A stretch of 41,824 nt of DNA, taken from NCBI RefSeq assembly GCF_031178525.1, contig NZ_JAPSJA010000004.1, forward strand, positions 1 to 41,824, written 5' to 3'. This stretch comes from Microbacterium sp. (GTDB lineage Bacteria > Actinomycetota > Actinomycetes > Actinomycetales > Microbacteriaceae). The notes beneath the pieces were generated by a model. It saw nothing but the letters and a program-made list of their open reading frames with translations, had not been told where the DNA came from and made no database searches. The translations under genes and the position numbers were made by a program. Every line of letters starts with the position of its first letter. Position 1 is the first letter of the stretch. Below are positions 10,099 through 19,210 of this stretch, piece by piece.

Positions 10099-10253
10099 GG
10101 CTGCGAATCCTCTCGGCGGTGGTCGAAATCGGTCGCTCCGCTCGAGGGGCGCCTCCGCGGCGCCTCCTGCGAAGCGCGATAGAGCCTACGCAGGCTCGTG
10201 CTCGTCGTCGAAATCGACACGGTCGTGTCCGAGGTCCCGCATACGCTGGAGGG

Positions 10254-11591
10254 ATGAACTCGGGCTCCCTGATGGGCGGCGGCCGCGGCTCTACGCCGCT
10301 CGCCGTGCGCATGCGCCCGACGTCTCTGCAGGAGGTCGCGGGGCAGGCGCACCTGTTGCGCCCCGGCTCGCCGATCGTGGCGCTGGCGGATCCCGAGGCG
10401 CAGGCACCCGGCACCGTGTCGGTCATCCTGTGGGGCCCGCCCGGCACGGGCAAGACGACGCTGGCCCAGGCGATCGCGCGATCGTCGGGTCGCCGCTTCG
10501 TCGAGCTGTCCGCCATCACGGCGGGTGTGAAGGACGTCCGCGAGGTGATGCAGGAGGCGCTGAACCAGCGCGACCTGTACGGCCAGTCGACGATCCTGTT
10601 CCTCGACGAGATCCACCGCTTCACGAAGGCCCAGCAGGACGCGCTGCTGCCCGGCGTCGAGAACGGCTGGGTCATTCTGATCGCGGCGACCACCGAGAAC
10701 CCGAGCTTCTCGGTCATCTCGCCGCTCCTCTCGCGCTCCCTGCTGCTCACGCTGCAGCCGCTGACAGATGAGGACCTCGGGCTTCTGGTCGACAGGGCCG
10801 TGACGGATCCGCGCGGCCTCGCGGGCGAGATCCGCCTCGACCCGGAGGCGCGCGCGGCGCTCATCCGCCTCGCCTCCGGCGACGCTCGTCGGGCGCTCAC
10901 GGCACTCGAGGCGAGCGCGGGGGTCGCGGTGTCCGAGTCGCCCGAGGACGCGGATGAGCCGACGGTCACCGCCGCCCACGTCGCGCAGGCCGTGGACCGC
11001 GCCCTCCTGCGCTACGACCGCCAGGGCGACGAGCACTACGACGTCATCAGTGCGTTCATCAAATCGATCAGGGGCTCCGATGTCGACGCGGCGATGCACT
11101 ATCTCGCGCGCATGATCGAGGCGGGGGAGGACCCGCGGTTCATCGCCCGGCGCCTCGTGATCTCGGCATCCGAGGACATCGGACTCGCCGACCCGCAGGC
11201 GCTGCAGATCGCGGTCGCCGCGGCGGACGCCGTGGCGTTCATCGGCATGCCGGAGGGGCGCATCCCGCTGGCCGAGGCGACGGCGTACCTCGCGACCGCA
11301 GCGAAATCCAACGCCGCCTACAACGCGATCAACGCCGCCATCGCCGACATCAAGGCCGGCCGGATGGGCCCCGTCCCGAAGCACCTGCGCGACGCGCACT
11401 ATGCGGGTGCGAAGCGGCTCGGGCACGGCAAGGGCTACGTCTACCCGCATGACAACGATCTCGGCGTCGTGCCGCAGCAGTACCTGCCCGACGAGCTGCG
11501 AGGGCGGCGCTACTACGAACCGAAGCCGCACGGCGCCGAGCGCGAGGTGGGCGCGCGGCTCGAGCGCCTGCGCCGCATCCTGGGCGACTGA
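10254..11591 (+). CDS. rarA: Replication-associated recombination protein A (RarA/MgsA-like AAA+ ATPase)
   Basis: [58 protein letters not shown]-terminal [21 protein letters not shown]. Confidence 0.93.
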   Translation: MNSGSLMGGGRGSTPLAVRMRPTSLQEVAGQAHLLRPGSPIVALADPEAQAPGTVSVILWGPPGTGKTTLAQAIARSSGRRFVELSAITAGVKDVREVMQEALNQRDLYGQSTILFLDEIHRFTKAQQDALLPGVENGWVILIAATTENPSFSVISPLLSRSLLLTLQPLTDEDLGLLVDRAVTDPRGLAGEIRLDPEARAALIRLASGDARRALTALEASAGVAVSESPEDADEPTVTAAHVAQAVDRALLRYDRQGDEHYDVISAFIKSIRGSDVDAAMHYLARMIEAGEDPRFIARRLVISASEDIGLADPQALQIAVAAADAVAFIGMPEGRIPLAEATAYLATAAKSNAAYNAINAAIADIKAGRMGPVPKHLRDAHYAGAKRLGHGKGYVYPHDNDLGVVPQQYLPDELRGRRYYEPKPHGAEREVGARLERLRRILGD

Positions 11592-11631
11592 CGCCGGCCG
11601 CGCTCGGCCAGGCGCGGCCTGCTGCTGGCGC

Positions 11632-11708
11632 CAAACCACATCGCCTGAACGAGACCACACTGTCTGACGCGCCCGAAGCCTGTGGTCTCGTTCACACCAT
11701 GTGGTTTG
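11632..11708. repeat. Two-segment perfect inverted repeat (REP/MITE-like or RNA hairpin)
   Basis: CAAACCACAT(11632-41)/ATGTGGTTTG(11699-708) and TGAACGAGACCACA(11646-59)/TGTGGTCTCGTTCA(11681-94), 4x4 internal loop, 21-nt apical loop. Confidence 0.92.
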
Positions 11709-11876
11709 CTGCACGGACGGGGCGGGCGCACGCAGGCAGCGACCCCGAGCGGGTCAGGGGGATCCCCGGTTTCCGGCGCGAATCCTTGACGCGGCGCTTC
11801 GGGGACCGCGAGGGTGAGCAGACATTCCCCTGATCCCACCCACCCCAGCCCCAGCTCCCCGAACGAGGTCTCCCGC

Positions 11877-12851
11877 ATGGCCGTCTTCCGACGCGTGATC
11901 CTGCCTGTCTTCTGGCTCATCATCGGCGCGATCGTCGCCGTGGCGCTCGCCAAGCTCGCGTTCTTCCCCGACCGCGCCGAAGCTCCCGCGGTGGGCGCCG
12001 GCGCGGAGCCGACGGGAGCGCTCGCCGAGCCGCAGCTGCCGGTCGAGCGCGGCACGATCGTGAACGACCTCGAGCTTCCCGCGACGATCGCGAACGACCC
12101 CGCCGTGGCGGTGCAGGCGCACAAGGCCGGGACGGTGGTGGATGTCTTCTTCCGCAAGGGACAGCAGGTGAAGGCCGGCGCGATCGTCGCCAGCGTCCGC
12201 GAGCAGGTGCCGCAGGAGGACGGATCGACCACCGACCTGTGGAGCGAGATCATCGCGCCCGGCACGGGAACCCTGTCCGACCTCACCCTCGCGAGCGGTC
12301 AGGCCGTGGCGCCGGGAGACACGGTCGGGGCGATCGCGCCGGCGACCTTCCAGATCCAGGGCTCGATCCCGCCGGCGGATCGCTACCGCCTCACGACGGA
12401 GCCGAAGGAGGCGACCATCGAGATCACGGGCGGGCCCGCGCCGTTCACCTGCAAGGGTCTCGTGCTGGAGACGCCGCTCGCGGGGCTCGAGAGCGAGAGC
12501 GGCGAGGCCGCCGCGCCCGCGACGACCACGGTGCGCTGTCCCGTGCCCGACGACGTGCGGGTGTTCCCCGGACTGAGCGCCACGATCACCATCCCGGGCG
12601 GCGTGGCCGAGGACGTGCTCGTCGTGCCGATGACGGCGGTCCTCGGCACGGCGGAGTCCGGTGTCGTGTTCGTGCCCGGCCCCGACGGACTGCCGGAGGA
12701 GCGCGACGTCGTCCTCGGCCTGAACGACGGTTCGGTCGTCGAGGTGCGCGAGGGGCTTGAGGAGGGCGAGGCGATCTTCGAGTTCGTGCCCGTCTCCGAG
12801 CAGCCCGGCGAGGACGCCGACGCTCAGACGACCGCCGGGGCGGAGGGGTGA
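11877..12851 (+). CDS. Efflux periplasmic adaptor-like (MacA/HlyD-type) protein
   Basis: N-terminal TM; biotinyl-lipoyl-like VQAHKAGTVVDVFFRKGQQVKAGAIVA; precedes ABC ATPase and MacB-type permease. Confidence 0.85.
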   Translation: MAVFRRVILPVFWLIIGAIVAVALAKLAFFPDRAEAPAVGAGAEPTGALAEPQLPVERGTIVNDLELPATIANDPAVAVQAHKAGTVVDVFFRKGQQVKAGAIVASVREQVPQEDGSTTDLWSEIIAPGTGTLSDLTLASGQAVAPGDTVGAIAPATFQIQGSIPPADRYRLTTEPKEATIEITGGPAPFTCKGLVLETPLAGLESESGEAAAPATTTVRCPVPDDVRVFPGLSATITIPGGVAEDVLVVPMTAVLGTAESGVVFVPGPDGLPEERDVVLGLNDGSVVEVREGLEEGEAIFEFVPVSEQPGEDADAQTTAGAEG

Positions 12852-13582
12852 GCGCGCCGATCCTGCGGGCTCGCGGCATCACCCGCACGGTCGAGCTGCC
12901 CGACGCGGCGCCCCTGCACATCCTGCGCGGTGTGGATCTCGACGTCGCGGTCGGCGACCATCTGAGCGTCATGGGCCGGTCAGGATCCGGGAAGTCGACG
13001 CTGCTGAACATCCTCGGCCTGCTCGACGCCCCCACGGACGGCGAGCTCGAGTTCGACGGCGTGCCGCTGCAGCGCATGAGCGCCGGGAGGCGGGATCGCA
13101 CGCGCGGCAGGAACGTGGGGTTCGTGTTCCAGCAGTTCAACCTGCTGCCCGGACGCACCGCGCTCGAGAACGTCGAGATGCCGCTGCTGTACGACAGCGG
13201 ACGCGCGTTCTGGCGACGGCGTGCGATCGCGACGGACATGCTCGAGCGCGTGGGGCTCGGCGACAGGCTCGAGCAGATGCCCGAGCGGCTGTCGGGCGGC
13301 GAGCAGCAGCGCGTCGCGATCGCCCGCGCGCTCGTGCGCTCACCGCGGCTGATCCTCGCGGACGAGCCGACCGGCGCGCTCGACGTCGAGACCGGGGCCG
13401 TGATCATGGATCTCCTCGACGACATCGCCACGCAGGCGGGCGCCGCGCTCATCACGATCACCCACGACCCGCACGTCGCGGTGCGCGCACGGCGCGCCTA
13501 CCGGCTCGCGGAAGGCGTCCTGCACGAGACCGTCCCTGTGCTCGAGGCGGACGCGATCGCGCGCACGGGAGGAGTGGCATGA
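12848..13582 (+). CDS. ABC transporter ATP-binding protein (MacB/LolD-type)
   Basis: GRSGSGKSTLLNILGLLD, LSGGEQQRVAIARALVRSPRLILADEPTGALD. Confidence 0.95.
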   Translation: MSAPILRARGITRTVELPDAAPLHILRGVDLDVAVGDHLSVMGRSGSGKSTLLNILGLLDAPTDGELEFDGVPLQRMSAGRRDRTRGRNVGFVFQQFNLLPGRTALENVEMPLLYDSGRAFWRRRAIATDMLERVGLGDRLEQMPERLSGGEQQRVAIARALVRSPRLILADEPTGALDVETGAVIMDLLDDIATQAGAALITITHDPHVAVRARRAYRLAEGVLHETVPVLEADAIARTGGVA

Positions 13583-14841
13583 GGCCGCTCACCGCGATCA
13601 CCGGCGCGCTCACGGAGGCGTGGCAGGAGCTGCGTGTGCACCGGCTGCGCGTGCTGCTCAGCCTGATCGTCGTCGCGGTCTCCGTCGCCGCGTTCACGGG
13701 CGTCGTGGCCCTCGGGCAGATGATGGCGCAGGGCTTCCAGGAGCAGATGGAGCGCTCCGGCGGCAGGCCCGCCCTCGTCGGATTCTCGGCCTTCGAGGCC
13801 TCGAGCGACCCGGACGCGGTCCCGGAGCCGCCGGACGCGGACGTCGTGGACGCGGCGTTCTTCGCGACGACGGAGCGCTTCGGCGTCGACTGGGCCGCGC
13901 GTGTCGCGCAGGTCGACGCGGTCGTGCCGAGCGGGCCCTGGGTGAGCATGCAGGCGGTCGACCCGGACTACGGCGTCATGCGGCGCGTCCCCGTGCTCGA
14001 GGGGCGATGGTTCACGGATGCCGACGGCGACCGGCTCGTGCCCGCGGTCGTGATCAGCGAGAACTGGTGGAAGGCGCTGGGCGCTCCCGCGATGCAGGCT
14101 CATCCCACCGTGACGCTCACCCTCAGCTCCTGGAACGTCGACGGCACGCCGTCGGCGCGGGTGAACGCCGAGGCGGTCGTCGTCGGGGTGACCACGTCGA
14201 CGGCGGGGCCGGACGGATACAGCGGCTACATCGTCTACGAGGACGCTGCAGGGATCGTCGGGCCGACGCTGAGCGCGAATACGTCGCGAGAGGCGTGGAT
14301 CCCCGTCGAGGGCGCGGACGAGCTCATGGAGGCGATGAAGGTCTCGATGGCGGCGAGTCTTCCGCGCGGCATGGAGGCCGACGCGTACCGCAGCGACTTC
14401 CTGTTCCAGCAGGAGCAGGGCGGCTACGACCCGTTCGGTCCGATGTTCCTGATCCTCGGCGCGATCGCGGCGCTCATCCTGGCGCTCGGTGGGCTCAGCC
14501 TGCTCAACATCACGCTCGTCACGGTGCGGCACCGCATCCGGGAGATCGGCGTGCGACGCGGCTTCGGGGCGACCGGCACGCGGGTGTTCTTCTCCGTCAT
14601 GCTCGAGAGCGTCGTCGCGACCGTCATCGCGGGCGGCGTCGGCATCGTGATCGCGATCCTCGTCCTGCGTATGCCGCTGCTGACGGACAACCTGTTCGCC
14701 GGTCTGCAGGAGCCGCCGGCGTTCCCCATGTCCGCGGCCGTGACCGGCCTGCTGGTCTCTGCGGTCGTCGGCGCCCTCGCGGGGCTGCTGCCCGCGCTCG
14801 TCGCCGTGCGGGTGCGCCCGATCGACGCCATCCGCTACTGA
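13579..14841 (+). CDS. ABC transporter permease (MacB/FtsX-like)
   Basis: N-terminal TM, MacB-type periplasmic region, LGGLSLLNITLVTVRHRIREIGVRRGFGAT, C-terminal VAVRVRPIDAIRY. Confidence 0.93.
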   Translation: MRPLTAITGALTEAWQELRVHRLRVLLSLIVVAVSVAAFTGVVALGQMMAQGFQEQMERSGGRPALVGFSAFEASSDPDAVPEPPDADVVDAAFFATTERFGVDWAARVAQVDAVVPSGPWVSMQAVDPDYGVMRRVPVLEGRWFTDADGDRLVPAVVISENWWKALGAPAMQAHPTVTLTLSSWNVDGTPSARVNAEAVVVGVTTSTAGPDGYSGYIVYEDAAGIVGPTLSANTSREAWIPVEGADELMEAMKVSMAASLPRGMEADAYRSDFLFQQEQGGYDPFGPMFLILGAIAALILALGGLSLLNITLVTVRHRIREIGVRRGFGATGTRVFFSVMLESVVATVIAGGVGIVIAILVLRMPLLTDNLFAGLQEPPAFPMSAAVTGLLVSAVVGALAGLLPALVAVRVRPIDAIRY

Positions 14842-14864
14842 CGCAGCCCGCAGGGGTCGTCTGA

Positions 14865-14870
14865 TAGGCT
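14865..14870 (+). promoter_or_regulatory. Candidate -10 (TAGGCT) for rpsD
   Basis: TAGGCT matching the TANNNT pattern seen upstream of other genes here; implies ~125-nt leader. Confidence 0.4.
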
Positions 14871-14884
14871 TGATCGGCTCGAAA

Positions 14885-14996
14885 ATCCGGGCACATCCCC
14901 TTTCGCACGATCCCTCGGGTGGGTAGACGTACGCCCGAACCGGATGGAAGGGGACTGTACGTCCGAGCGTCGCGATAGCCGCGGCCTCGTGAAAGG
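14885..14996 (+). promoter_or_regulatory. Candidate structured leader (possible S4 autoregulatory element) of rpsD
   Basis: GACGTAC(14926-32)/GTACGTC(14957-63) flanked by CTCG(14914-17)/CGAG(14964-67); loop AAGGGGA(14948-54) complementary to TCCCCTT(14896-902); CCTTTC(14899-904) complementary to SD GAAAGG(14991-96). Confidence 0.5.
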
Positions 14997-15001
14997 AAAC
15001 C

Positions 15002-15631
15002 ATGGTTACCAAGTCCCAGGACCGCCGCAAGGTCCGCCTGTCGCGCGCCCTCGGCGTCGCGCTGACCCCGAAGGCCGCGCGCTACCTCGAGAAGCGCCCT
15101 TACGGCCCCGGTCAGCACGGCCGCACGAAGCGCAAGACCGACAGCGACTACGCCGTCCGTCTGCGTGAGAAGCAGCGTCTGCGCGAGCAGTACGGCATCC
15201 GTGAGAAGCAGCTGCGCATCGCCTTCAACGAGGCTCGCCGCACCGAGGGCCTGACGGGTGAGAACCTCGTCGAGCTGCTCGAGATGCGTCTCGACGCCCT
15301 CGTGCTGCGTTCGGGCTTTGCCCGCACGACCGCGCAGGCCCGTCAGTTCGTCGTGCACCGTCACATCACGGTCGACGGCAAGATCGTCGACCGCCCGTCG
15401 TTCCGCGTGAAGCCGGGCCAGACGATTGAGGTCAAGGCGAAGAGCGAGGGCCTCGAGCCCTTCCAGGTCGCGGCTCTCGGCGGTCACGCCGAGGTGCTGC
15501 CCGCCGTGCCCGGCTACCTCGAGGTCGAGCTCGACAAGCTCCAGGCGAAGCTCGTGCGTCGTCCCAAGCGCGCCGAGGTGCCCGTCACGTGTGACGTGCA
15601 GCTCGTCGTCGAGTACTACGCCGCGCGCTGA
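15002..15631 (+). CDS. rpsD: 30S ribosomal protein S4
   Basis: KSQDRRKVRLSRALGVALTPKAARYLEKRPYGPGQHGRTKRK; S4 domain ARTTAQARQFVVHRHITVDGKIVDRPSF. Confidence 0.98.
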   Translation: MVTKSQDRRKVRLSRALGVALTPKAARYLEKRPYGPGQHGRTKRKTDSDYAVRLREKQRLREQYGIREKQLRIAFNEARRTEGLTGENLVELLEMRLDALVLRSGFARTTAQARQFVVHRHITVDGKIVDRPSFRVKPGQTIEVKAKSEGLEPFQVAALGGHAEVLPAVPGYLEVELDKLQAKLVRRPKRAEVPVTCDVQLVVEYYAAR

Positions 15632-15646
15632 GCGATCCCGCGCTGC

Positions 15647-15678
15647 GAGGGCGTCGAGGCTTCGGCCTCGGCGCCCTC
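15647..15678 (+). terminator. Hairpin terminator after rpsD
   Basis: GAGGGCGtCGAGGC-TTCG-GCCTCGgCGCCCTC, 14 paired positions incl. one G-U; UUCG tetraloop; no strong U-tract. Confidence 0.75.
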
Positions 15679-15775
15679 CGTCGTTCCGCGCCCGGCGGCT
15701 TCGGCTGCCGCGCCCAGCGTCGGTCTACGATGGAACGGATGCCGCCACGCGCGGTCCGATCGGAGGATGGGTGAC

Positions 15776-15973
15776 ATGAAGAACCTGCTGGCGTTCCTGC
15801 TCGGCATCATCGCCGGCTTCGTCGCGGCGCACTTCCTCAACAGGGACCCGCGGGGCGCCGAGCTGCTCGCCGACATCGACGCGCGCATCGACGAGTTCAC
15901 GGGCCGCATCGGCGAGGCGTACCGCCTCGAGGAGGCCCGCCGCTCGTCGGCGGACGACGCCCCCGCCGTCTGA
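15776..15973 (+). CDS. Small membrane protein (hypothetical)
   Basis: MKNLLAFLLGIIAGFVAAHFLNRDPRG; SD cGGAGG upstream; between rpsD and alaS. Confidence 0.75.
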   Translation: MKNLLAFLLGIIAGFVAAHFLNRDPRGAELLADIDARIDEFTGRIGEAYRLEEARRSSADDAPAV

Positions 15974-16076
15974 CCCCATCCGCTTCCCGGCCGTCACCCG
16001 AGACGGCCGCCCCCGCATGCTGTCGCGCTTCCTCCGGGAACCCGCCAGCAGATCGACCAAGGACGAATCACCCCAC

Positions 16077-18734
16077 ATGAAGACCGCGGAGATCGCGAAG
16101 CGCTACCTCGACTACTTCGAGAAGAACGACCACACGATCGTGCCGTCCGCGTCGCTCGTGAGCGACGACCCGTCGATCCTGTTCACGATCGCGGGCATGG
16201 TCCCGTTCATCCCGTACCTCACGGGCGTGGTGCCCGCGCCGTATCCGCGCGCCGCCGACGTGCAGAAGTGCATCCGCACGAACGACATCGAAGAGGTCGG
16301 CAAGACCGCCCGGCACGGCACGTTCTTCCAGATGCTCGGCAACTGGTCGTTCGGCGACTACTTCAAGGAGGGCGCGATCGCGTATGCGTGGGAGCTGCTG
16401 ACCTCCTCGGAGGCGGACGGCGGCCTGGGCTTCGCGGAGAAGGACCTGTGGGTCACCGTCTACGAGACCGACGACGAGGCCGCCGAGCTGTGGCAGAGGA
16501 TCGCGGGACTGCCCGCCGAGCGGATCCAGCGGCTCGGCCGCGAGGACAACTTCTGGACGACCGGCCAGCCCGGACCTGCGGGTCCCTGCTCGGAGATCTA
16601 CTTCGACCGCGGCCCGGCGTACGGTCGCGAGGGCGGCCCCGTGGTCGACGACAACAGGTTCCTGGAGATCTGGAACCTCGTGTTCATGCAGAACGAGATC
16701 ACGAACGTCCGGTCCAAGACCGAGTTCGACATCGTGGGCGACCTTCCCGCGAAGAACATCGACACCGGCATGGGACTCGAGCGCGTCGCGTTCCTCAAGC
16801 AGGGCGTCGAGAACATGTACGAGATCGACCAGGTGCGCCCCGTGCTCGACCGCGCGTCCGAGCTGTCGGGCCGCCGCTACGGCGCGGTGCACGAGGACGA
16901 CGTGCGCTTCCGGATCATCGCGGACCACGTGCGGTCGTCGCTCATGCTGCTGTCCGACGGCGTGACGCCGTCGAACGAGGGTCGCGGCTACATCCTGCGC
17001 CGCCTGATGCGCCGCAGCGTGCGCGCCATGCGGCTGCTCGGCGTGGAGGAGGCCACGTTCCCCGTGCTCTTCGAGGCGTCGCGCGATGCGATGAAGGAGG
17101 CCTACCCGGTCGTCGATGCGGACTGGCAGCGGCTCTCGTCCTACGCGTTCGCGGAGGAGGAGACCTTCCTGCGCACGCTCTCGTCGGGATCCACGATCCT
17201 CGACACCGCGGTGCAGAAGACGAAGTCGGAGGGCGGCGCGACGCTCGGCGGCGACCAGGCCTTCCTGCTGCACGACACGTACGGCTTCCCGATCGACCTC
17301 ACGCTCGAGATCGCCGAGGAGGCGGGCATCGGCGTCGACCGTGCCGGCTTCGACGCGCTGATGCAGGAGCAGAAGCAGCGCGCGAAGGCGGACGCGCGCT
17401 CGCGCAAGCGCGCGATTGCGGACGTCAGCGTCTACCGCGACTTCCGCGCGCTCGGCGAGACGGTGTTCACGGGCTTCACCGACCTGGAGACGGAGAGCCG
17501 GGTGCTGGGGGTGCTCGTGGACGGCCTCGCCACCGGCACCGCATCCGAGGGACAGATCGCCGAGGTCATCCTCGCCGAGACCGCGCTGTACGCCGAGTCG
17601 GGCGGCCAGGTGGCCGACAAGGGAACGATCGTCGGGCCGGGCTATGAGCTCGAGGTGCTCGACGTGCAGCGCCCTGTGCCCGGTCTGGTGAGCCACACCG
17701 TGCAGGTCACGCGTGGCGAGGTCGGCCAGGGGCAGCCCGCCACGACGATCGTCGACGCGGTCAACCGCCGGGCCGCGCAGCAGGCCCACTCGGCCACCCA
17801 CCTCGTGCACGCGGCCCTGCGGGACACGCTCGGCAAGGGCGCGACCCAGGCAGGCTCGCTCAACCGAGCGGGCTATCTCCGCTTCGACTTCACCTGGGGT
17901 CAGGCGCTCAGCGCCGAGACCCGCTCCGAGATCGAGGAGATCGCCAACAACGCCGTGCGGGACAACCTCGAGGTCACGACGCGCGTGCTCTCGCTCGAGG
18001 ACGCGAAGGCCGCCGGAGCCATGGCGCTGTTCGGCGAGAAGTACGGCGAGACCGTGCGAATGGTCGACATCGGCGGGCCGTGGTCGCGCGAGCTGTGCGG
18101 CGGCACGCACGTGTCCTCGAGCGCGGAGGTCGGGCTCGTGAGCCTGATCGGCGAGTCGTCGGTCGGCGCGTCGAACCGCCGGGTCGAGGCGCTCGTCGGC
18201 GTCGACGCGTTCCGCGAGCTCACCGCCGAGCGGGCGATCGTCGCCGAGCTGTCGGCGTCGCTGAAGGCGCCGAAGGACCAGCTCTCGGCGCGGATCGCCG
18301 AGCTCACCGCGAATCTCAAGGCCGCCGAGAAGAAGATCGCGGCGTTCGAGGCCCGCGCCCTCGCCGACCGTGTGCCGGCGCTCGCCCAGACCGCTCAGCG
18401 GACCGGATCTGTCAATCTCGTCGCCGAGAACGTCGGTGCGGTCGGTTCCGCCGACGACCTGCGCAGCCTCGCCACCTCCGTGCGGGAGCGCCTCGGCTCG
18501 GAGCCCGCCGTCGTCGCACTGACGGGGCGCGCGGGAGACAAGGTGCTGGCGATCGTCGCGACCAACGACGCGGCGCGCGCCGGGGGCGCGAAGGCCGGCG
18601 TGCTGATCAAGGCCGCGCTCGAGCCGCTCGGCGGCCGCGGCGGCGGACGCGACGACATGGCGCAGGGCGCCGGTGCGGACGCGTCAGGCGTCGTCGCCGC
18701 ACTGGACGCCGTGCGCGCGCAGCTGCAGGGGTGA
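16077..18734 (+). CDS. alaS: Alanine--tRNA ligase
   Basis: FTIAGMVPFIPYLTG, NWSFGDYFKEGAI, HSATHLVHAALRDTLG, ELCGGTHV. Confidence 0.98.
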   Translation: MKTAEIAKRYLDYFEKNDHTIVPSASLVSDDPSILFTIAGMVPFIPYLTGVVPAPYPRAADVQKCIRTNDIEEVGKTARHGTFFQMLGNWSFGDYFKEGAIAYAWELLTSSEADGGLGFAEKDLWVTVYETDDEAAELWQRIAGLPAERIQRLGREDNFWTTGQPGPAGPCSEIYFDRGPAYGREGGPVVDDNRFLEIWNLVFMQNEITNVRSKTEFDIVGDLPAKNIDTGMGLERVAFLKQGVENMYEIDQVRPVLDRASELSGRRYGAVHEDDVRFRIIADHVRSSLMLLSDGVTPSNEGRGYILRRLMRRSVRAMRLLGVEEATFPVLFEASRDAMKEAYPVVDADWQRLSSYAFAEEETFLRTLSSGSTILDTAVQKTKSEGGATLGGDQAFLLHDTYGFPIDLTLEIAEEAGIGVDRAGFDALMQEQKQRAKADARSRKRAIADVSVYRDFRALGETVFTGFTDLETESRVLGVLVDGLATGTASEGQIAEVILAETALYAESGGQVADKGTIVGPGYELEVLDVQRPVPGLVSHTVQVTRGEVGQGQPATTIVDAVNRRAAQQAHSATHLVHAALRDTLGKGATQAGSLNRAGYLRFDFTWGQALSAETRSEIEEIANNAVRDNLEVTTRVLSLEDAKAAGAMALFGEKYGETVRMVDIGGPWSRELCGGTHVSSSAEVGLVSLIGESSVGASNRRVEALVGVDAFRELTAERAIVAELSASLKAPKDQLSARIAELTANLKAAEKKIAAFEARALADRVPALAQTAQRTGSVNLVAENVGAVGSADDLRSLATSVRERLGSEPAVVALTGRAGDKVLAIVATNDAARAGGAKAGVLIKAALEPLGGRGGGRDDMAQGAGADASGVVAALDAVRAQLQG

Positions 18735-19201
18735 TGAGCGGCTTCCGACGCGGCGTGCGTCTCGGCGTGGACGTGGGCAAGGCCCGCGTCGGCGTCGCCC
18801 GCTGCGACCCCGACGGCATGCTCGCCGTGCCCGTGGAGACCGTGCCGCGCGACGAGCGGTCGATCGCGCGACTCGTGGAGCTCGCGGCGGAGTACGAGCC
18901 GCTGGAGTTCGTCGTGGGACTGCCGCTCAACATGCGCGGCGAGGACACGCCCTCCACGGCGGACGCCCGCGAGTTCGCGGCCCGGCTCGCAGCAGCCCAG
19001 GCGGCTCCTGTCCGGCTCGTCGACGAGCGCCTGAGCACGGTGTCCGCGCATTCCGCTCTGCGCCAGTCCGGGCGTTCTCAGAGGGGTTCTCGTAGCATTG
19101 TGGATCAGGTCGCCGCGGTGGTGCTGCTGCAGCACGCCATCGACAGCGAGAAGCGCACCGGGGCGGCCGCCGGTATCCCGGCCGGCATACCCGAGGAGTA
19201 G
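18734..19201 (+). CDS. ruvX: Holliday junction resolvase-like protein RuvX/YqgF
   Basis: RLGVDVGKARVGVARCDPDGMLAVPVETV, VVGLPLNMRGE, VRLVDERLSTVSA; overlaps alaS stop. Confidence 0.94.
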   Translation: MSGFRRGVRLGVDVGKARVGVARCDPDGMLAVPVETVPRDERSIARLVELAAEYEPLEFVVGLPLNMRGEDTPSTADAREFAARLAAAQAAPVRLVDERLSTVSAHSALRQSGRSQRGSRSIVDQVAAVVLLQHAIDSEKRTGAAAGIPAGIPEE

Positions 19202-19210
19202 ACCCGACTC

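Noticed and set aside
10122-10216. Direct repeat GTCGAAATCG about 85 nt apart upstream of rarA
   Set aside because: Only 10 nt, CpG-rich motif common in this genome; likely chance.
9687-11714. Upstream extension of the DUF349 ORF to 1248 aa
   Set aside because: Runs antisense through rarA; a GTG start at 9686 (MTSPDHTPAEE) fits better.
15988-16009. CGGCCGTC-acccga-GACGGCCG hairpin upstream of alaS as a T-box or riboswitch
   Set aside because: Lacks T-box features (no specifier domain or TGGN bulge); a simple 8-bp hairpin, perhaps a terminator of the small ORF.
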